A stretch of DNA of 64,000 nucleotides from Pseudomonas sp. MWU15-20650. GTDB taxonomy: Bacteria; Pseudomonadota; Gammaproteobacteria; Pseudomonadales; Pseudomonadaceae. The notes below the pieces were generated by a model that did no database searches, was not told the DNA's origin, and saw only the letters and a list, made by a program, of their open reading frames with translations. A program made the translations under genes and the position numbers. Below are positions 22,875-30,244 of the stretch, in pieces. Positions within the stretch are counted from its first letter, which is position 1, and every line of letters begins with the position of its first letter. The DNA lies in contig NZ_JALJFG010000017.1 in the NCBI RefSeq assembly GCF_023242475.1, positions 1-64,000 on the forward strand, written 5' to 3'.

Positions 22875-23474
22875 ATTCTCGATCACTCCGCCCTCTATTA
22901 GCTTTAAGCCCAAGCCAGCCAATACACAAGGGAGGAACGTACCCATTATCATGGTAGCAACGTTTTTGCCGAGAGTAGCAACATCGTTACTAGCCAGCTC
23001 ACCCCTATGCACAACGGCGTTTCTGCTGCCTTGTAAGGCATTAATTTCTTCCCAGATTGTTTTGGTATGTCCTTCAATTTTAAATGAATTGAAGTCAATG
23101 CCGCCGTACTCTTTAAGGATCCGAGCCAGCAGGGGCTTGAATCTATCAAAGCCATTATGCTTAACCGCGAGGTCTGAAATTAGGTCAGCAACGGAATCAT
23201 TATGGACGAGTCCATATATTACAGGCTTCAATAGTGTGAGTTTTAAACCAAGTTCAATTGCCGTGGTGAAGAGCACAAGCGCAGAGGATGGTGAACTGGC
23301 CAGAATGTCACGGGCTTCGCGAAAGGTTAACACAGCGTTTTTGGCTAAATCTCGATTGTTTACATAGTAAGAACGCAAACGATCAAATGTGAACTCATCG
23401 ATTGCCTGCTCCGATATTTCATCAACCATTCCAGAGTACCACTCATCACGGGCGTCCTCATCTGGTGTGTTCAT
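22869..23474 (-). CDS. HEPN-type protein (RX4H motif), putative ribonuclease effector
   Basis: This 201-aa, mainly helical protein has RNAVVH near residue 155, the RX4-6H signature of HEPN ribonucleases. Upstream helices (AKNAVLTFREARDILASSPSSALVLFTTAIELGLKL) fit the HEPN four-helix bundle. HEPN RNases act in toxin-antitoxin and abortive-infection systems; no MNT partner is adjacent, and the next gene upstream encodes an AbiTii protein. The stop codon lies inside the attC-like site 3, and the start is 21 nt after site 2, the layout of an integron cassette. Composition is AT-rich compared with the chromosome. The RNase role is inferred from the motif alone. Confidence 0.7.
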   Translation of the reverse strand: MNTPDEDARDEWYSGMVDEISEQAIDEFTFDRLRSYYVNNRDLAKNAVLTFREARDILASSPSSALVLFTTAIELGLKLTLLKPVIYGLVHNDSVADLISDLAVKHNGFDRFKPLLARILKEYGGIDFNSFKIEGHTKTIWEEINALQGSRNAVVHRGELASNDVATLGKNVATMIMGTFLPCVLAGLGLKLIEGGVIENA

Positions 23475-23489
23475 GCAGATTCCTAATTC

Positions 23490-23562
23490 GCCTAGTGTTT
23501 GATTATGAGGCGGAGTATAGCTCGTCTCGAGCGAAGCGAAATATTTGAAGAGCTAGTTAAGA
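23490..23562 (-). repeat. attC-like recombination site 2 (end of AbiTii cassette)
   Basis: On the minus strand this 73-bp site runs from TCTTAAC, 3 bp after the AbiTii stop codon, to ACTAGGC. It has TTCAA six bases after the first box, as in site 1, and a central TCGCTTCGCTCG hairpin. Both terminal boxes deviate from the consensus RYYYAAC/GTTRRRY, so it is probably degenerate. Confidence 0.6.
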
Positions 23563-23565
23563 TTC

Positions 23566-24486
23566 TCATTCGAGGTGTAGCACTTCACCCAGAAATAGAT
23601 AAGTATTAAGAAACAGTGCGCGCGCCTCTTCTGGAGTGACATCCTGATGTACTCCAGTCGATACCCGATCAAAAAGATTAGCAAGGTTTTGGCGAAATTT
23701 TTGCTTTCTGGATTTGCTTTCGCAACGATGATGAATATATGCATTGATTCTATTCTGATGCTTTCCCGCATCTAGCTTTAGGATATTTCCGCCAATATCT
23801 AGCACATCGTCAGTAGCTGGAAATATCGAATCGGCAAAAGATTCAATAATTCGTCTACAGGTTATAAGTGCGTGACTGATTGGCTCTTGCTCGCCATGGC
23901 TAAGTCGTTCCATGACAGAGGGTATCTGGTCAAGCACATCGTGGCATTTATCCGAAATCAAGCTATCGACGTCGCGTTGATACTGCTCAAATATCGACTC
24001 TGTCAGATTGTCGAAAAGTTTTTCATAGTAAACGTCTGTTATGAAAGAGTGTAATCTCGCGATGACTTTACTTCTGATACCGGTATAGCGAGATATACTG
24101 GCCGAGGCTTCATTCATTGCCCTAGTAGCAACTGATACTGCGTGATTATAGTCGCCTGCAGAATCTGGTATGCGCATAACGGATAGCTTGGACTTCTCTG
24201 CCTCAATCAAGGCATCTATTTGGGCGAAAGGTACCCAGTATCCTTTGTTTTCTTCTTTTTTTGTCCACCGACCTGTTATACCCATATATTTTAAGGAGAT
24301 ATCGTTAGATGACTTGTAGCCACCAAGCTCAAAGCCAAGCCATTCTTTAATCTCAGAGCTCCCAACAATCCTGGCTAACCTTGATGCTTTTAGAATCAGG
24401 CTTTCTCCGGAAGATCTACTTAGCTCCAGATCATCAAGGAGATCTTGAACTAGCTCTAGAGTGTGTTCGCTTTTGCTGGCTGACAT
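23566..24486 (-). CDS. AbiTii-domain protein, putative abortive-infection protein
   Basis: This 306-aa protein has an N-terminal block, LVQDLLDDLELSRSSGESLILKASRLARIVGSSEIKEWLGFELGGY, that matches the AbiTii domain of phage-defence proteins. The middle (about 120-210) is helical and probably coiled coil. The C-terminus, DRVSTGVHQDVTPEEARALFLNTYLFLGEVLHL, is a conserved tail I have seen on related island proteins but cannot name. No signal or membrane segment is present. The start is 23 nt after attC-like site 1 and site 2 follows the stop, so it appears to be a mobile cassette. Its mode of action is unknown. Confidence 0.72.
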   Translation of the reverse strand: MSASKSEHTLELVQDLLDDLELSRSSGESLILKASRLARIVGSSEIKEWLGFELGGYKSSNDISLKYMGITGRWTKKEENKGYWVPFAQIDALIEAEKSKLSVMRIPDSAGDYNHAVSVATRAMNEASASISRYTGIRSKVIARLHSFITDVYYEKLFDNLTESIFEQYQRDVDSLISDKCHDVLDQIPSVMERLSHGEQEPISHALITCRRIIESFADSIFPATDDVLDIGGNILKLDAGKHQNRINAYIHHRCESKSRKQKFRQNLANLFDRVSTGVHQDVTPEEARALFLNTYLFLGEVLHLE

Positions 24487-24503
24487 TTGTTTTTCCGAAA
24501 GAT

Positions 24504-24579
24504 ATTTAGCATGTGGTTAAGGAGCGGGCTGTAGCACATCCCAGCGAGCGACGCGAGCGGTTTGAACTAGTTGTTAGCC
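24504..24579 (-). repeat. attC-like recombination site 1 (end of RelA/SpoT cassette)
   Basis: On the minus strand this 76-bp site runs from GGCTAAC, which contains the stop codon of the RelA/SpoT-like gene, to GCTAAAT. TTCAA lies six bases after the first box, GCTCGCGTCGCTCGC forms the centre, and CCTTAACC precedes the last box. The inner arrangement is very like chromosomal integron attC sites, although the last box has GCT in place of the invariant GTT. Confidence 0.65.
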
Positions 24580-25644
24580 GTTATCCGCAAGCCAGACCTC
24601 GAAGGTCTCCGCGGATTGTCCGGGTAGTAGCTTGGCGAATATTTCCTTATCGCCCAAATACAGGCAGTGTCTAATAACGGCATATGGGTTGAACTTTTCG
24701 TTTTGATTTGATTCTTCGAAAAATTCTTTGTATCTTTTTACTTTTGATATGTTTTCCCGAATGTAAAAGTTAAACTTGCCGCGACTTATATCCGGCTTAA
24801 GGGAAACAACTTCCTCCGTAAACTCATCAACTTTACGTGCTTCAAAGTCGAATTCGTTGAAAAAGTGATGTGCAATTTTCAAAAAGCTGAATGCATTTAG
24901 GGAGGAAGGCTTAAACCTTGGAGGTGCTTCCCCGGCTTCGATTTGATCAGACTCTCTAGTGATTTGCTCCTGAGGAATATCTTCTGCCTTTATACTTTCC
25001 TCCGTGGCGTTGCGAATTTCTCGGAACTCTCGGTCTGCTACTTCAAATAGAGCAGCCAAAGAATTAATTCTTCGCTTAAGGTTAATTGGTATAGATTTTT
25101 TGTACTTGATTTTGTGATCCAATACACTCCATGAATCTTGAATTATCGTGCGAACCTGAACCTCAAACCCTAGATCAACGAACTGTGAATATTCAGGTAG
25201 CTCTTTTCGTTTTTCGTTTAATTTTAGGTCCAGGTGTAAGCCTTTGTAACCAAATGAGTTTTCAGTATTCTCAATTTGCGCAATTTTATCTGTAATGTCT
25301 ATAACTTCGAAGTGAACACTCAGAAGGTCTTTAATTTTTTCTATATCATCTTCGTATAGGCAAACTACGCGCACACCGATTAAATCTGTAATGTGGTCTA
25401 ATATTCGATATTCTTGAGCGTTAGCTTCCAGGCTGGCTTTGTATTTTTCACTAAATTTTTTAATACATTCATCTCTGTCCTTTACACGGCCTTCTATCTT
25501 TGATAGGGCTATGTCGCTGGAGGCTCTGATTAGAGAGTTAACCAAGGTTATAAAGGAGCTTTTTGCCCCATCCAGAAGTCCGTGATTTCCATTGTAATAG
25601 TCACGAAAACTTTGCTTTTCAACCTCAAAATCTAGAGATGGCAT
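24574..25644 (-). CDS. RelA/SpoT-domain nucleotide synthetase with C-terminal extension
   Basis: This 356-aa protein has a synthetase domain at about residues 30-215. Visible motifs are GRVKDRDECIKKF, DLIGVRVVCLYEDD with the metal-binding Asp, GYKGLHLDLKL with the guanine-stacking Tyr, and FEVQVRTIIQDSWSVLDHKIKYK with the catalytic Glu. No HD hydrolase or TGS domain is present. The extra 140 residues (from about 215) set it apart from housekeeping small alarmone synthetases. In defence islands such proteins can be toxins (toxSAS, CapRel-like) held off by their own C-terminal part; that is inference here. RBS AAGGAGAA precedes ATG 25644. The stop codon lies in attC-like site 1. Confidence 0.76.
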   Translation of the reverse strand: MPSLDFEVEKQSFRDYYNGNHGLLDGAKSSFITLVNSLIRASSDIALSKIEGRVKDRDECIKKFSEKYKASLEANAQEYRILDHITDLIGVRVVCLYEDDIEKIKDLLSVHFEVIDITDKIAQIENTENSFGYKGLHLDLKLNEKRKELPEYSQFVDLGFEVQVRTIIQDSWSVLDHKIKYKKSIPINLKRRINSLAALFEVADREFREIRNATEESIKAEDIPQEQITRESDQIEAGEAPPRFKPSSLNAFSFLKIAHHFFNEFDFEARKVDEFTEEVVSLKPDISRGKFNFYIRENISKVKRYKEFFEESNQNEKFNPYAVIRHCLYLGDKEIFAKLLPGQSAETFEVWLADNG

Positions 25645-25772
25645 TTGTTCTCCTTGGCATGCTAACTATAAGTAGGCGACACACATTGTGTAATGTCTCC
25701 GCCGGTTGAGCCTGATAACTATCCGTGTCTTGGTGCGTGAATTCGTCAAGAACTCCAAATCGAGTTAAATAT

Positions 25773-27686
25773 TTACTTGAGGGTACTAGCCGCATACGTG
25801 ATACAGGCTATCCATTCGCGATGAGTGTCGGGAAAGTAAACTTTTCCCGAAGCCCTAGTGATCGCCGTATAAAGCAGCGCTAGTTTTTTGGAAAGCAACC
25901 TTTTGCCCTGTAGATCAGGAGAATAATAGAGGTCCTCCGAAATCGCCATTCGCGAAAATTCGAAGTTTTTAACTGTGAAAACTGTCGCCAGCAATGGGCG
26001 CGCAGGAGTTTTGTTCGAAAGTTCATCGATGCCAGCGCGCGTGTAAATCCCTGATACGCCGAAATTAACACCAACGGTACCAAGCCATTTTTCAACTCTG
26101 AGGAATGCATCATTCCATTTCATGTCTTCATGAAGTTGATCCCACGTTCGATAGCGGGCGATGGCACCATGCCTCGGTTTCTCGTTGCGCATAAATAAAT
26201 TCAGGCAGTCGTCTAAGAAAAGCTCAAACTTTTCATCCCAATCTATTACTGCTGCGCCTTGAGCCATTTCACGGCTGCGCACGAGCCAGTCGAACACCCC
26301 CCACTCATCCGCTACCAAGATAACCGTCGATTCCGGAGGGAACGAGTTGGCGGGATATTCCTCAACAACCATCTCCTTGGCCCTATCAGCCAAGAAAGGT
26401 TGGGCAGAAACACCAGGAAATATCTCTAGGAGCGGATTGATGTATCCCACGAGCGCAGGCCCTGCACGCAGCGAAGTCGCCATCTCTCGATGTCGAATCA
26501 TTGCATGATGCTGCACATATTGACCTTCAAGGTTTTGATACTGGTCGCCCAGAGAAATTACTGTTTGCGGTGACCTGTCGAGAAGCTCGACCATTGGCGC
26601 CGTAAGATCATGGCCCTCGTCTACCAGTACGGTGTCAATGTTTTCGGGCACGTAAAGCCCAACTAAAGACATTTGTTTGATCCGGTGGTAACCACGGACC
26701 GGAAGAGAGGGAGCTTCTAGATCTAACTGAGTCATTTTGTACCAAAGTTTGGCGGCCGCTGCTGCTACAACTTCCTGATCAATCGGGCGTAGCCATCGAA
26801 TTTGGTCCCGAGGAATGTGGTGGGAAGTAATGGTCAGATCTTTAGACATGCAAAACTTGAAAATCACCGACCAGCACAGCGCCGCTACTTGTGTAGAACT
26901 TCGGTTGCCAATAGGGCTAAAGCCTACCTGTTCAGAAAGTTCCGAGTAAGACAGAGGCAGTCTAGACTCACCGACCATCTTGTTTTGGAGAGCTTTGTTG
27001 CCCTTCGATAACAGTAGCTCTGCCAAACTTTTGAATGTGGAAGTTTGCACTTTTTCTCGTGGGAAGCGTGCCCGAATTGCCCTGAGTTTTGGCTCGGCGT
27101 CTGCTAGAAAAATGAATCTGCGATCAGGCATCAAAGCCATGACTTCGTCCAAAACAAAAGTCTTGCCGGTGCCTGCATGCGCTTGTGCTTCGATCGAGTC
27201 TTCTTGGTTTGCCCGAATGTTGTGGATCAATCGAAGTTGATGATCGCTCAACTTTGTAATCAGACCACTAGGGCGGGTATGTTCATACCTAATGGCTCCA
27301 TACACAGCTTTATAACGGTTGGCAAAATCGAAGTCCCAACTACCTTCTGGTCGAATGAAGGGATGCTTAATGACCGTTTCTTTATCAACCAATCCAATGC
27401 CTAAATCGGCGGCTTGCGCCAGGCCTGCGATGAAGGTTGTGTGATCGTAAGCTTCAGCCAAAGCGGACCTCAACTGCTCACTTGGGAGGCCTAGGAAAGC
27501 CGCAAATTTCCGCTCCATCTCGATGGGAGATCGCATTGGTGGTTTGAGAGGTTTGGACAGCTGCAACACGTAGAGGATCGCCGCTACTTCGTACCTTGTC
27601 AGACTTGTCACAGCAGGGGTGGCTCCGCGAACTAGCGTGGAACTCAACGTTTCACTGAGAGGTATAAACCAGTTTGGTATCGTCAT
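25773..27686 (-). CDS. UvrD-like superfamily 1 helicase
   Basis: This 637-aa protein shows the SF1 helicase motifs in order: Q-like and Walker A in LSDHQLRLIHNIRANQEDSIEAQAHAGTGKT (Walker A at 169-176), DTVLVDEGHDLTAPM (motif II, near 360), VISLGDQYQNLEGQ (III), TSLRAGPALVGYI (IV), and LLYTAITRASGKVYFP (VI) at the C-terminus. The first 150 residues match no helicase core and may bind a partner. It is divergent from an HNH nuclease gene 141 bp away, and helicase-nuclease pairs of this kind are common in anti-phage systems. No other subunit is beside it. Part of the accessory element. Confidence 0.78.
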   Translation of the reverse strand: MTIPNWFIPLSETLSSTLVRGATPAVTSLTRYEVAAILYVLQLSKPLKPPMRSPIEMERKFAAFLGLPSEQLRSALAEAYDHTTFIAGLAQAADLGIGLVDKETVIKHPFIRPEGSWDFDFANRYKAVYGAIRYEHTRPSGLITKLSDHQLRLIHNIRANQEDSIEAQAHAGTGKTFVLDEVMALMPDRRFIFLADAEPKLRAIRARFPREKVQTSTFKSLAELLLSKGNKALQNKMVGESRLPLSYSELSEQVGFSPIGNRSSTQVAALCWSVIFKFCMSKDLTITSHHIPRDQIRWLRPIDQEVVAAAAAKLWYKMTQLDLEAPSLPVRGYHRIKQMSLVGLYVPENIDTVLVDEGHDLTAPMVELLDRSPQTVISLGDQYQNLEGQYVQHHAMIRHREMATSLRAGPALVGYINPLLEIFPGVSAQPFLADRAKEMVVEEYPANSFPPESTVILVADEWGVFDWLVRSREMAQGAAVIDWDEKFELFLDDCLNLFMRNEKPRHGAIARYRTWDQLHEDMKWNDAFLRVEKWLGTVGVNFGVSGIYTRAGIDELSNKTPARPLLATVFTVKNFEFSRMAISEDLYYSPDLQGKRLLSKKLALLYTAITRASGKVYFPDTHREWIACITYAASTLK

Positions 27687-27827
27687 TAGCGCTGCATGCG
27701 TCCTTGGCTGTTTTCACTGCTAGCATGCCATGCTTAAGCCATCATTGTGAGCGAAGTTTACTGATGTCCCTTTCGGGAAGTACTGTCTTAACAGCCCATT
27801 GGTGTTCTCATTCGAAAAGGGATTGGC

Positions 27828-28562
27828 ATGGCCAAGCTCATCAAACTATCGGATACATCCTGGCAACAGCCATTCCGCGACCGTAAAAAGGAACACATTC
27901 TTTGGGGCTCCCACACCGAGGTTCGTGAAAACTGCAATTTCGTAGACGGCACACGCCGCCTCCTACAAATCTCATTCGAGCCACGATTCGAACTGGATAT
28001 CGTCGATTACTTTCAGATCACTAGCGGACGCGAGATCAAGTTCCCGAAAGCGCTCGTTGATATGATCAGCCCCATCGTGCTGGAAAATTCCGAATCCAGC
28101 TTCATCGTTACCGTGCTCGATGCCGTTGAACATGAAGATGGCCAGGTCGGGAGTACAAAAGATTTGGCTAACCTGATTACCGCTCGGGCAACGACAATCA
28201 TGGCCCGCGTCGGCCAGCAGAAGTTCAGGAAGCAATTGATGGGGTTTTGGGGTGATGCTTGCGCACTCTCCGGAGTAAAGGAGCCCAAGCTGCTGGTCGC
28301 ATCGCACATTGTTCCCTGGAGCCAGTCAGAAGCAGATTCCAAGCTCGATCCATTTAACGGCTTGCTACTGGCGCCACACTACGATCGCCTGTTTGACCAA
28401 GGTCTGATCTCATTCAAAGATGATGGCTCTATTCTGCTGTCCAGCATTGCCGAAAAGCTGCCTCCAGAGTTTGGTCTGTCGAAATCCATGAAGCTACGCA
28501 AGCTCAATCCAAAGCATTTGCCCTACCTTGCTGCCCATAGGGATACGTTCGGCTTCGCGTAG
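27828..28562 (+). CDS. HNH endonuclease (HNH_2 type)
   Basis: This 244-aa protein has a C-terminal HNH_2 domain: FRKQLMGFWGDACALSGVKEPKLLVASHIVPWSQSEADSKLDPFNGLLLAPHYDRLFDQGLISF. It lacks the zinc Cys pairs of the other HNH protein in the region. The N-terminal 120 residues (SWQQPFRDRKKEHILWGSHTEVRENCNFVDG...) form a beta-rich module of unknown role. ATG 27828 follows AAGGGATTGGC. It is divergent from the helicase, sharing a 141-bp promoter region, which suggests coordinated control. Confidence 0.8.
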   Translation: MAKLIKLSDTSWQQPFRDRKKEHILWGSHTEVRENCNFVDGTRRLLQISFEPRFELDIVDYFQITSGREIKFPKALVDMISPIVLENSESSFIVTVLDAVEHEDGQVGSTKDLANLITARATTIMARVGQQKFRKQLMGFWGDACALSGVKEPKLLVASHIVPWSQSEADSKLDPFNGLLLAPHYDRLFDQGLISFKDDGSILLSSIAEKLPPEFGLSKSMKLRKLNPKHLPYLAAHRDTFGFA

Positions 28563-28809
28563 TTCACACCCACCAATATCAAAGCTGCCGGGAAGTAGGT
28601 CGCACACAACGGCATGGGCTGAACCGTACCAGATTTAATCGACGCTCATGAAAGGCCGAAACTGACCGATTACGCGCTCTCTTGAAAGGCGGCTTACTAT
28701 CCAAAGCTCGCCGTAAGGGCTAACGAATTGCTACCACGATTAAGTGAACCCTATACGCTCACGGCGTGGTTCATTACGCGAAAACAGAACACAAACGAGG
28801 AGTACAACA

Positions 28810-29613
28810 GTGAGCAATGGCAACCGCCCGCCGGTATGGCAGATGGTTCGGGAAGCGGCGCAGCAGATGAACGGGGAATGCACATACCCTGCGATTAAAG
28901 CAAAGGTAAGGTCGATGTATGGTCATGACGTCAACGACAGTTCGATGACATGCAGCATCATCTCGGGGGCGGTGAATCACCCATCACGTATTCACTACAA
29001 CGAGAACAAGAAACCACGGCTCACCGACACGGCCTACGATTACCTGTATAGCACTGGGCGCGGCCGGGTCGTTTGGTACCAACCAGAGAAGCACGGCGTG
29101 TGGGAGATCGCACAATCTGGCGATGGCGCACTGATCGTCCGCCTCGCTGACGGGGTGGGTGAGAATCCGCTGCCGATCGTCGAAGCTGTTGAGGCATCCG
29201 ATGAGGCGTACAGCATGTTCGCTCTGGAGGCACACCTGCGCGATTACCTCGCTAAAAAACTTCCCAGGTTACCTGGCCACGATGCGCCGCTCACGCTATA
29301 CCGCACGGACGATCGCGACGGCGTGGAGTTCCAAACTGACGTCGGCCCGATCGACATCCTGGCGACGGGAAACGGCGACTTCTACGTCCTCGAACTGAAA
29401 GTAGGCCGTGGGCCGGACGCGGCAATGGGACAAATCCTTCGTTACATGGGCTGGGTGAAAGAGCACCTCGCGGGCGAGAGGAGCGTGTATGGCGTCATCG
29501 TCGCTTCTGACATCGGCCAAAAACTACGGTACGCGGCATCACAGGTGCCAAACGTACGCCTGATGGAATATGACCTTGCTGTGTCGCTTCGATCGGTGGC
29601 CCTGCATAGTTGA
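28810..29613 (+). CDS. NucS-like endonuclease with an N-terminal helical domain
   Basis: This 267-aa protein has a C-terminal nuclease domain resembling archaeal/actinobacterial NucS: VGPIDILATGNGDFYVLELKVGRGPDAAMGQILRYMGWVKEHLA, carrying the D-ELK catalytic pattern of PD-(D/E)XK enzymes. The N-terminus (PPVWQMVREAAQQMNGECTYPAIKAKVRSMYG) looks like a winged-helix DNA-binding module. I chose GTG 28810, which has a full GAGGAG seven bases upstream; an ATG-type frame extends to 28744 without such a site. The gene is GC-richer than the cassette genes, suggesting a different source. Confidence 0.77.
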   Translation: MSNGNRPPVWQMVREAAQQMNGECTYPAIKAKVRSMYGHDVNDSSMTCSIISGAVNHPSRIHYNENKKPRLTDTAYDYLYSTGRGRVVWYQPEKHGVWEIAQSGDGALIVRLADGVGENPLPIVEAVEASDEAYSMFALEAHLRDYLAKKLPRLPGHDAPLTLYRTDDRDGVEFQTDVGPIDILATGNGDFYVLELKVGRGPDAAMGQILRYMGWVKEHLAGERSVYGVIVASDIGQKLRYAASQVPNVRLMEYDLAVSLRSVALHS

Positions 29614-30244
29614 CCGGACGCCACCCCTCCTAGCAAGGCCGTGACCAGCCGACATCTTCCCGTGAATAGAGCGTTGACCCGGCAGAGTCACGGTCTCTTT
29701 TTGGCCGATTCTGTTGAAAAAGTCCGGCCTGGCTTCCATGGCTGAAAAGTATGCGTCTGAGATTGAAATCCTTACCTTCAGCAGAGGCTGCGGGACTCGG
29801 ATTTCACGTAGCAGCGTGAAAAAATGGGAGTTTCACCCATCAGTATTCGAGCAGTTTGGGCAAACCGACTTTTTCAACAGAATCGGCCGGTTGCAGTCCT
29901 TCAGTGCTTGGCTGGCGCACTCGCGGCTGAGTGGCATCCGCTGACATCCATCAACTGCAAACGGCTGGTCAGCGCGAATGCGAATGACTGGTCAGTGGCA
30001 ATGCAATTAGGTGGTCAAGTGAGATGCCATAACGCAGAGCCCATGCGAGTGGGAATGCGGAGCCTTCCCGCCCGCATGGACTTAGTCAAAAGGCCCCAAG
30101 AACAAGGCTTGCAGTGGCGACAGTCGCCACTTTTGTCGCCATGCTGCAGGCCAGGTATTACGCGGGTTGTCGCCGCTGTCGCCAAATCAACCAACACTCC
30201 ATCTGGGGAGTCATTCTCGGTTCCTGGCGGCGTCCGGTGAGCGC
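29614..30244. other. Gene-free stretch between the NucS-like gene and the integrase remnant
   Basis: These 631 bp hold the 186-bp MITE-like element at 29703-29888. The rest (29889-30244) has short frames only and no recognisable protein; it may contain decayed sequence from earlier insertions. Confidence 0.55.
29703..29888. mobile_element. Putative 186-bp MITE with about 24-bp terminal inverted repeats
   Basis: The left end GGCCGATTCTGTTGAAAAAG and the complement of the right end are nearly identical over 24 bp, with one extra base in the left copy. The interior (about 138 bp) has no transposase. This is a non-autonomous element or a deleted insertion sequence with the same ends. No clear target duplication is visible. 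Confidence 0.7.

Noticed and set aside
25661..25772. A fourth attC-like site after the helicase gene
   Set aside because: ATTTAAC lies near the helicase stop codon and GTTAGC near the RelA-like start, but they are about 100 bp apart, share no TCGCTCG centre, and no convincing hairpin joins them. I keep only the GTTAGC as the likely 5' boundary of the RelA-like cassette.
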